Shown: one piece after another, positions 25,219 through 29,880 of the stretch
Layout of the letters: each line of letters opens with the position of its first letter
Numbering within the stretch: the stretch's first letter is position 1
Assembly (NCBI GenBank): GCA_903875815.1
Contig: CAIQXR010000263.1
Span: 1-29,880, forward strand
Origin: an uncultured Actinomycetes bacterium
GTDB lineage: Bacteria; Actinomycetota; Actinomycetes; Nanopelagicales; Nanopelagicaceae
Direction of reading: 5' to 3'
Length of the DNA: 29,880 bases
Translations under genes and position numbers: made by a program
The notes under the pieces: model-generated
Databases searched by the model: none
The model's input: the letters and a program-made list of their open reading frames with translations, nothing else
Told to the model about the DNA's origin: nothing

Positions 25219-26444
25219 CGTTCTTGGCCATCGATCTCTTCAAGTGCGCGAAGATTAGATTGCGGACTCGGGACATGATTGGCCGCATGAAGAAGTGCTC
25301 GCTTCCACAGTATGAGCGCTAGTCCAAGAACCAAGAAGAGCGTGGTCCCTAGAAAAGTCCATTGAACGCCAAAGCGTTGGCTGATCGCGCCGCCGATGGT
25401 GGAACCCGCTGCCATGAAAGAACCTTCAACCGTCCAGAGCCAGCCTTGAGCGGAGATGGCCGATCCACGTGGGCGAATCAATTCCGTAATCTCCCAATAA
25501 AAGACTTGTTGAGCGCCATTGGCGAAGCCCATGAGGGAGACGACAATCAACAAGGTCCAATTGGGGGAAGTCAGGCACAACGGCGCGCTAGCAATAACCC
25601 AGCAGGAATATGTTGCGATAAATCCTTTGAGTGGAGATGTGCGAGTAGTGATTAAGCCACCCACCAAACTTCCCAAAATGTTGAAGATGGCAAAGACTGA
25701 GAAAATCCGGCCAGCCATGTGGGGTACATGATGAAGCGTAGAAGTCGCGGGTACTGCAATTTCGAATGCGCCGATACCCAGGCCGATCAACGAGCCCTCA
25801 ATCATCATCAAGCGCATCGCCGGCACTCTAAATAAGTTCACTCGCTTTTTCGTCGTGAGCGTTTCTGGTTTCCATACTCGGCTCTGTGGCAAGAAATTCA
25901 GCGCGACCCCGCCGCAGAACATGGCGATAGCGGCGCTATCAATGGCGAAACTCGGGTGCTTGGAGAGTGAAAGAGTGGTGGCAATGACGGGACCAATCAC
26001 CGAACTGATGCTCATGACTGCGGTGTCGACTGCATATGTTGCCCGCAACCATTCGTGCGGAACGGATATTTTCCAGAGTGGGCGCACTGAGAGATTTATT
26101 GGGGGAGCGCTAAAGCCAAGAACGAAAGCGAGAAGCACTAGGAGAAAATTGCCGTGCGCATGCCCGAAAATGAAGAGAAGTAGTGAATAGCCGGGAACAA
26201 GAATTCGCAGCGGAATCAGAATTCCGAATCGATCGCCCAGGCTGGATCGGGGGCCAGCAGTCAGGGCGCCAGCCAAGCCGTTGAGGCCAACAGCCAGCCC
26301 GGCAGTAGCGATCGAGCCCGAGGCATGCTGAACCTTGAAGTAGATGGCCAGCGAGACCATGCCATAGGCCAACCGGCCAGGAAATGCGCTCAGAAGGAGC
26401 AACAACGCCGGGCGATGTCGCAGGATCTGCCAGTAGGAGCTCAT
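25212..26444 (-). CDS. MFS-family membrane transporter, unknown substrate
   Basis: This 410-residue membrane protein has about twelve hydrophobic segments in two halves, typical of the major facilitator superfamily. The loop between helices 2 and 3 reads GPRSSLGDRFG, a form of the MFS GxxxDRxG motif A. A basic central loop (near residues 190-210, VWKPETLTTKKRVN) separates the halves. The C-terminus ends in a soluble tail of about 30 residues. Families with this look include drug or sugar exporters, but no substrate can be assigned. The ATG lies six bases after TAGGAT on the minus strand, predicting a leaderless transcript. Its 3' end overlaps the polA end, and it is divergent from rpsA. Confidence 0.85.
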   Translation of the reverse strand: MSSYWQILRHRPALLLLLSAFPGRLAYGMVSLAIYFKVQHASGSIATAGLAVGLNGLAGALTAGPRSSLGDRFGILIPLRILVPGYSLLLFIFGHAHGNFLLVLLAFVLGFSAPPINLSVRPLWKISVPHEWLRATYAVDTAVMSISSVIGPVIATTLSLSKHPSFAIDSAAIAMFCGGVALNFLPQSRVWKPETLTTKKRVNLFRVPAMRLMMIEGSLIGLGIGAFEIAVPATSTLHHVPHMAGRIFSVFAIFNILGSLVGGLITTRTSPLKGFIATYSCWVIASAPLCLTSPNWTLLIVVSLMGFANGAQQVFYWEITELIRPRGSAISAQGWLWTVEGSFMAAGSTIGGAISQRFGVQWTFLGTTLFLVLGLALILWKRALLHAANHVPSPQSNLRALEEIDGQERQ

Positions 26445-26456
26445 TTGCTGATCCTA
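26445..26456 (-). promoter_or_regulatory. Leaderless promoter box for the MFS gene
   Basis: On the minus strand TAGGAT (26456 to 26451) is followed by six bases and ATG 26444. There is no ribosome binding site before this ATG. The box lies inside the spacer of the proposed rpsA promoter. Confidence 0.5.
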
Positions 26457-26474
26457 CGCTCACCAAAGTAACCT
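26445..26474 (+). promoter_or_regulatory. Possible rpsA promoter
   Basis: TTGCTG (26445-26450) and TAACCT (26469-26474) are 18 bases apart and would start transcription near 26481, about 60 bases before the TTG start. It overlaps the MFS promoter on the other strand. Confidence 0.4.
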
Positions 26475-26513
26475 TGGCCCTTCACGGCAAAGCGCCGGGA
26501 CGTGGATTTATCC

Positions 26514-26546
26514 ATGACGACTTTCTATCCCTACGGAGAACCTTGA
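26514..26546 (+). other. Possible 10-codon upstream ORF of rpsA
   Basis: ATG 26514 opens MTTFYPYGEP and stops at TGA 26544-26546. The stop overlaps the rpsA TTG start in TTGA, copying the ATGA and GTGA overlaps used elsewhere in the window. Only a weak purine stretch precedes the ATG. It could couple rpsA translation to the leader or be chance. Confidence 0.3.
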
Positions 26547-27892
26547 CTTCACAAATCACAGTCAATGACATTGGCTCAGCAGAAGATTTCCTTGCCGCAA
26601 TCGAAGGCACCATTAAGAATTTCAACGACGGAGATCTCGTCTCCGGAATCGTTGTTCAAGTTGATCGCGAAGAAGTATTGCTCGATATCGGTTACAAGAC
26701 CGAAGGTGTGATTCCATCACGCGAGCTCTCTATCCGCCACGACATCGATCCATCAGAGATCGTCTCAGTCGGCGATCGCGTCGAAGCCCTTGTTCTTCAG
26801 AAGGAAGATAAAGAAGGTCGCCTCATCCTCTCCAAGAAGCGTGCTCAGTACGAGCGTGCCTGGGGCGAGATCGAAGGCAAGAAGGAACGCGACGAAGTTG
26901 TCGTCGGTACTGTTATTGAAGTTGTTAAGGGCGGCTTGATCGTTGATATCGGTCTTCGCGGCTTCTTGCCAGCATCACTCGTTGAAATGCGTCGCGTCCG
27001 TGACCTCACTCCTTACATTGGTAAGCAGGTTGAAGCTCGCATCATCGAACTCGATAAGAATCGCAATAACGTGGTCCTTTCACGTCGTGCATACCTCGAG
27101 CAGACTCAATCTGAATCTCGCACCACATTCCTCAACCAGTTGCAGAAGGGTCAAGTCCGTACCGGAGTTGTCTCCTCCATTGTTAACTTTGGCGCCTTCG
27201 TAGATCTTGGTGGCGTAGACGGTCTCGTCCACGTTTCTGAACTCTCATGGAAGCACATCGATCACCCATCAGAGGTTGTCGAAGTGGGCGATGAAGTAAC
27301 TGTTGAAGTTCTTGAAGTTGATTTCGAGCGCGAGCGTGTCTCGCTCTCCCTCAAGGCAACTCAAGAAGATCCATGGCAGGCATTTGCTCGCACCCACACC
27401 ATTAACCAAGTTGTTCCTGGTGAAGTCACCAAGCTCGTTCCATTCGGTGCCTTTATTCGCGTCTTCGAAGGAATCGAAGGACTCGTTCACATCTCAGAGT
27501 TGGCTGAACGCCACGTTGAGATTCCCGAGCAGGTTGTTCAGGTGGGCGACGAGCTATTCGTGAAGATCATCGATATCGATCTTGAGCGCCGCCGTATCTC
27601 CTTGTCACTTAAGCAAGCTAATGAAGGTCATGAAGTGGAGATCGAAGCATTCGATCCAACTCAGTACGGAATGGCTGCTCGTTACGATGCTGAAGGTAAC
27701 TTCATTTATCCAGAAGGCTTCGATGCTGATTCACAAGAATGGCGTCCAGGCTTTGAAGCGCAACGCGAAGAGTGGGAGCGTCAGTACGCTGAAGCTCAGG
27801 CTCGCTTCCTTGCGCACCGCAAGCAGAAGGAAGAGGCAAAGGCTGCAAATGCTGCTGCTGAAGCTGCTGGCGAAGAAGTGGCTGCTGAATAA
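26543..27892 (+). CDS. rpsA: 30S ribosomal protein S1
   Basis: S1 binds mRNA on the small ribosomal subunit. The start is TTG 26543, with GGAG at 26535-26538. It gives the conserved actinobacterial opening with VNDIGSAEDFLAAIEGTIK. The longer frame would add 53 residues unlike S1 and would reach back into the divergent MFS gene. The protein has 449 residues with four S1 repeats, at about 29-100, 117-185, 202-272 and 289-359. Repeats 3 and 4 are the most canonical (VNFGAFVDLGGVDGLVHVSEL and VPFGAFIRVFEGIEGLVHISEL lie within them). An acidic, Ala/Glu-rich tail follows. Four repeats, not six, is the actinobacterial form. A TTG start for such an abundant protein suggests tuned initiation. Confidence 0.96.
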   Translation: MTSQITVNDIGSAEDFLAAIEGTIKNFNDGDLVSGIVVQVDREEVLLDIGYKTEGVIPSRELSIRHDIDPSEIVSVGDRVEALVLQKEDKEGRLILSKKRAQYERAWGEIEGKKERDEVVVGTVIEVVKGGLIVDIGLRGFLPASLVEMRRVRDLTPYIGKQVEARIIELDKNRNNVVLSRRAYLEQTQSESRTTFLNQLQKGQVRTGVVSSIVNFGAFVDLGGVDGLVHVSELSWKHIDHPSEVVEVGDEVTVEVLEVDFERERVSLSLKATQEDPWQAFARTHTINQVVPGEVTKLVPFGAFIRVFEGIEGLVHISELAERHVEIPEQVVQVGDELFVKIIDIDLERRRISLSLKQANEGHEVEIEAFDPTQYGMAARYDAEGNFIYPEGFDADSQEWRPGFEAQREEWERQYAEAQARFLAHRKQKEEAKAANAAAEAAGEEVAAE

Positions 27893-27913
27893 GCAATCAC
27901 TCAATCTAGAGTT

Positions 27914-27949
27914 AAGGGCCTTGGCGAAAGCTGGGGCCCTTTTCATTTC
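27914..27949 (+). terminator. Intrinsic terminator after rpsA
   Basis: AAGGGCCTTGGC (27914-27925) pairs with GCTGGGGCCCTT (27930-27941), with three G-T pairs, around a GAAA tetraloop. TTTCATTT follows. It begins 21 bases after the rpsA stop. Confidence 0.85.
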
Positions 27950-28015
27950 CCCGCTCGAGTTTCGTTTGCAAATCTTCCTTCCAACCTTCGAACCAACCTT
28001 TTTGATGAGAAAAGA

Positions 28016-28027
28016 TAGGCTTGCACC
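28016..28027 (+). promoter_or_regulatory. Leaderless promoter box for coaE
   Basis: TAGGCT (28016-28021) is followed by six bases and ATG 28028, with no ribosome binding site. It lies downstream of the rpsA terminator, so coaE-uvrB needs its own promoter. No -35 is evident. Confidence 0.5.
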
Positions 28028-28630
28028 ATGTTGACGGTAGCGCTCACCGGCGGAATTGGCTCGGGTAAATCCCTGGCTGGAGAATTCTTCGCTGAACTTG
28101 GCGCCATCGTGGTGGACTCCGATCAATTGGCTCGAGATGTGATTGCGCGGGGGAGCGCCGGCTTCGACGAGGTTCTCGCCCGATTCGGTGACGAGATTTT
28201 GCGTGATGGCGATATCGACCGCGCCGCCCTTGGTGCCATCGTTTTTGCTGACCCGAACGCTCGAAAAGATCTTGAAGCCATTACCCATCCCCGCATTCAA
28301 CAAGCATTCGCAGATGTGGTCGCCTCTGCCCAGCCAGGCGATGTCATCATCAATCAAATACCGTTACTCGTCGAAACCCATGGTCGATCTCGCTTCAACA
28401 AAGCTGTCGCGATTTCTGCGCCGTTAGAAGTGCGAAAAGCACGGTTGATACAGCGCGGCATGAAAGTTTATGAGATCGAGAAGCGTCTTGCCACGCAGGC
28501 AAGCGATGAAGAACGCGCCGCCATCTGTGATTACCACTTAAGTAATGATGGGGATTCGGATCATCTCTTGCGCCAGGTAGAAGAGTTATGGGAGCTGCTG
28601 CAGATCTTGGCTTCGCGCGGTGAAGCATGA
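28028..28630 (+). CDS. coaE: Dephospho-CoA kinase
   Basis: CoaE phosphorylates dephospho-CoA on the ribose 3' hydroxyl, the last step of coenzyme A synthesis. The 200-residue protein opens with the P-loop GGIGSGKS (8-15). DSDQLARDV near 30-38 and THPRI near 95-99 are the other family motifs. INQIPLLVE corresponds to the usual PLLFE stretch. It is a stand-alone kinase without the C-terminal GrpB-like domain fused in mycobacteria. The stop overlaps uvrB in ATGA, so the two are expected on one transcript starting at the coaE ATG. Confidence 0.95.
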   Translation: MLTVALTGGIGSGKSLAGEFFAELGAIVVDSDQLARDVIARGSAGFDEVLARFGDEILRDGDIDRAALGAIVFADPNARKDLEAITHPRIQQAFADVVASAQPGDVIINQIPLLVETHGRSRFNKAVAISAPLEVRKARLIQRGMKVYEIEKRLATQASDEERAAICDYHLSNDGDSDHLLRQVEELWELLQILASRGEA

Positions 28631-29880
28631 GAGCCATCTCCGATCTGGAGCGAAAGCTCAATCCTTTCCAAGTCATTAGTGAGTACGTTCCTTCGGGCGA
28701 TCAGCCCCATGCCATAGAGGAGCTTGCTGGCCGGATTAATGCGGGTGAGAAAGATGTTGTGTTGCTCGGTGCGACTGGTACTGGAAAGTCCGCGACTACT
28801 GCCTGGCTGATAGAGAAGCTACAGCGACCCACTTTGGTTCTGGCACCTAATAAGACGCTGGCTGCGCAATTGGCCAACGAGTTTCGGGAATTGCTACCGA
28901 ATAATGCCGTGGAATATTTCGTCTCTTACTACGACTATTACCAACCAGAAGCGTATGTTCCGCAGAGCGACACCTTTATTGAAAAGGACAGCTCGGTCAA
29001 TGCTGAAGTGGAGCGGCTCCGCCACTCGGCTACTAATGCGCTCCTGACCCGGCGCGATGTGATCGTAGTTGCGACCGTCTCATGCATCTATGGTTTAGGC
29101 ACGCCGCAGGAATATATCGATCGGATGATTCGCCTCAAAGTTGGCGATTCCATCGAGCGCAACCAACTCTTACGCAAATTTGTCGATATCCAATACAAGC
29201 GAAACGATATGGCGTTCGAGCGCGGCACATTCCGAGTCCGCGGCGATACGATCGAAATCATTCCGATGTATGAAGAGTTTGCGTTGCGGATTGAAATGTT
29301 TGGCGATGAGATCGAGAAGATGATGACGCTTCATCCGTTGACCGGTGAAATTATCCGCGACGAGGAGGAGATGTACATCTTCCCGGCTAGTCACTATGCC
29401 GCTGGCCCCGAAACGATGAAGCGAGCTGTTTCGCAGATCCAGACCGAGATGGAAGAGCGAGTCGATCTCTTTGAACGCCAGAATAAATTACTCGAAGCTC
29501 AGCGCATACGCATGAGAACGACCTTTGATATCGAAATGATCCAACAATTGGGCTTCTGCTCGGGAATCGAAAACTACTCCCGCCATATCGATGGCCGCGA
29601 TGCCGGGTCACCCCCTAACTGCTTGCTCGATTATTTCCCAGAGGATTTCTTGGTAGTCATCGATGAGTCGCATGTGACCGTTCCGCAGATTGGCGCCATG
29701 TTTGAAGGCGATGCTTCACGCAAACGCACCCTAGTCGAACACGGTTTCCGTTTGCCGAGTGCGATGGATAATCGCCCACTTCGCTTTGAAGAGTTTCTTG
29801 AGCGCAAAGGTCAGACCGTTTATCTCTCTGCCACACCAGGCAAATATGAGATGGAGAAGACGGGCGGCGAATTTGTCGAA
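28627..29880 (+). CDS. uvrB: Excinuclease ABC subunit B, 5' part
   Basis: UvrB is the damage-verifying helicase of nucleotide excision repair, working with UvrA and UvrC. The first 418 codons are present and the frame runs out of the window. Walker A GATGTGKS is at 48-55. The beta-hairpin region that is threaded between DNA strands spans about 100-121 and includes the aromatic run [17 protein letters not shown] lies near 148, Walker B with DESH at 346-349 and motif III LSATPG near 403. The ATG overlaps the coaE stop by four bases and gives a normal N-terminus ([15 protein letters not shown]). There is no strong ribosome binding site, so coupling to coaE is likely. The C-terminal half is not visible. 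Confidence 0.97.
   Translation, partial: MRAISDLERKLNPFQVISEYVPSGDQPHAIEELAGRINAGEKDVVLLGATGTGKSATTAWLIEKLQRPTLVLAPNKTLAAQLANEFRELLPNNAVEYFVSYYDYYQPEAYVPQSDTFIEKDSSVNAEVERLRHSATNALLTRRDVIVVATVSCIYGLGTPQEYIDRMIRLKVGDSIERNQLLRKFVDIQYKRNDMAFERGTFRVRGDTIEIIPMYEEFALRIEMFGDEIEKMMTLHPLTGEIIRDEEEMYIFPASHYAAGPETMKRAVSQIQTEMEERVDLFERQNKLLEAQRIRMRTTFDIEMIQQLGFCSGIENYSRHIDGRDAGSPPNCLLDYFPEDFLVVIDESHVTVPQIGAMFEGDASRKRTLVEHGFRLPSAMDNRPLRFEEFLERKGQTVYLSATPGKYEMEKTGGEFVE

Noticed and set aside
26384..26542. 53-residue N-terminal extension of S1
   Set aside because: It lies antisense to the MFS start and is unlike S1. TTG 26543 with GGAG gives the conserved S1 opening.
28005..28034. Short [12 protein letters not shown] before coaE
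   Set aside because: It begins upstream of the predicted transcription start and reads through the coaE start in another frame with no ribosome binding site.
1..29880. Mobile elements, CRISPR array, phage or defence genes
   Set aside because: No transposase, integrase, regularly spaced repeats, cas-like or toxin-antitoxin proteins were seen. Nearly all sequence is accounted for by core genes in a conserved order.

Overview
The window is a dense stretch of core chromosome from an actinobacterium. The order his (priA, hisF, hisI), trp (E, C, B, A), lgt, gltBD, pyk, tRNA, ANTAR regulator, livKHMGF, polA, rpsA, coaE, uvrB matches, as I remember it, the arrangement in Streptomyces and partly that in Mycobacterium. 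Other actinobacterial marks are the PriA-type isomerase with no trpF in the trp cluster, a REC-ANTAR regulator, a four-repeat S1 protein with a charged tail, and a Tyr-type Pol I with a dead proofreading domain. Base composition near one half, overlapping genes and very short gaps suggest a small streamlined genome such as the freshwater acI group (Nanopelagicales). That last step is inference.

Layout. 1-5915: end of priA, then hisF, hisI, trpE, a 60-residue membrane protein, trpC, trpB and trpA, mostly joined by 4-base ATGA or GTGA overlaps. 5918-8719: a MauE/DoxX-like membrane protein, a membrane-anchored DsbA-like protein, lgt and a VIT1-type transporter. 8815-14794: gltB and gltD (glutamate synthase). 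14877-16319: pyk. 16375-17039: a tRNA with a Leu CAA anticodon and, one base later, the ANTAR regulator. 17264-22098: a branched-chain amino acid ABC transporter, with a strong terminator after the binding protein gene. 22127-26444: a minus-strand hotdog thioesterase, polA, and a minus-strand MFS transporter whose end overlaps that of polA. 26543-29880: rpsA, coaE and the first 418 codons of uvrB, cut by the window edge. No gene-free stretch exceeds 300 bases; the longest, 17040-17263, holds a terminator and the livK leader.

Several starts differ from the longest open frame. trpC starts at GTG 3070, trpB at ATG 3916, gltB at GTG 8815, gltD at ATG 13337, the ANTAR regulator at ATG 16449, livH at TTG 18584, rpsA at TTG 26543 and dsbA probably at ATG 6486.

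The metabolic genes fit together: PriA/HisFI and TrpE/C/B/A make His and Trp, GltBD supplies glutamate for amino transfer, and Liv imports branched-chain amino acids or related compounds.

The less ordinary signals are regulatory. Six genes carry a TANNNT box exactly 6 or 7 bases before the start codon and lack a ribosome binding site, the signature of leaderless mRNAs. The tRNA has a Leu anticodon but a short class I variable loop. Cleavage at its 3' end would leave the next mRNA starting one base before AUG. A 10-codon open frame ends in a TTGA overlap with the TTG start of rpsA. I see no mobile element, CRISPR array, phage gene or defence system.
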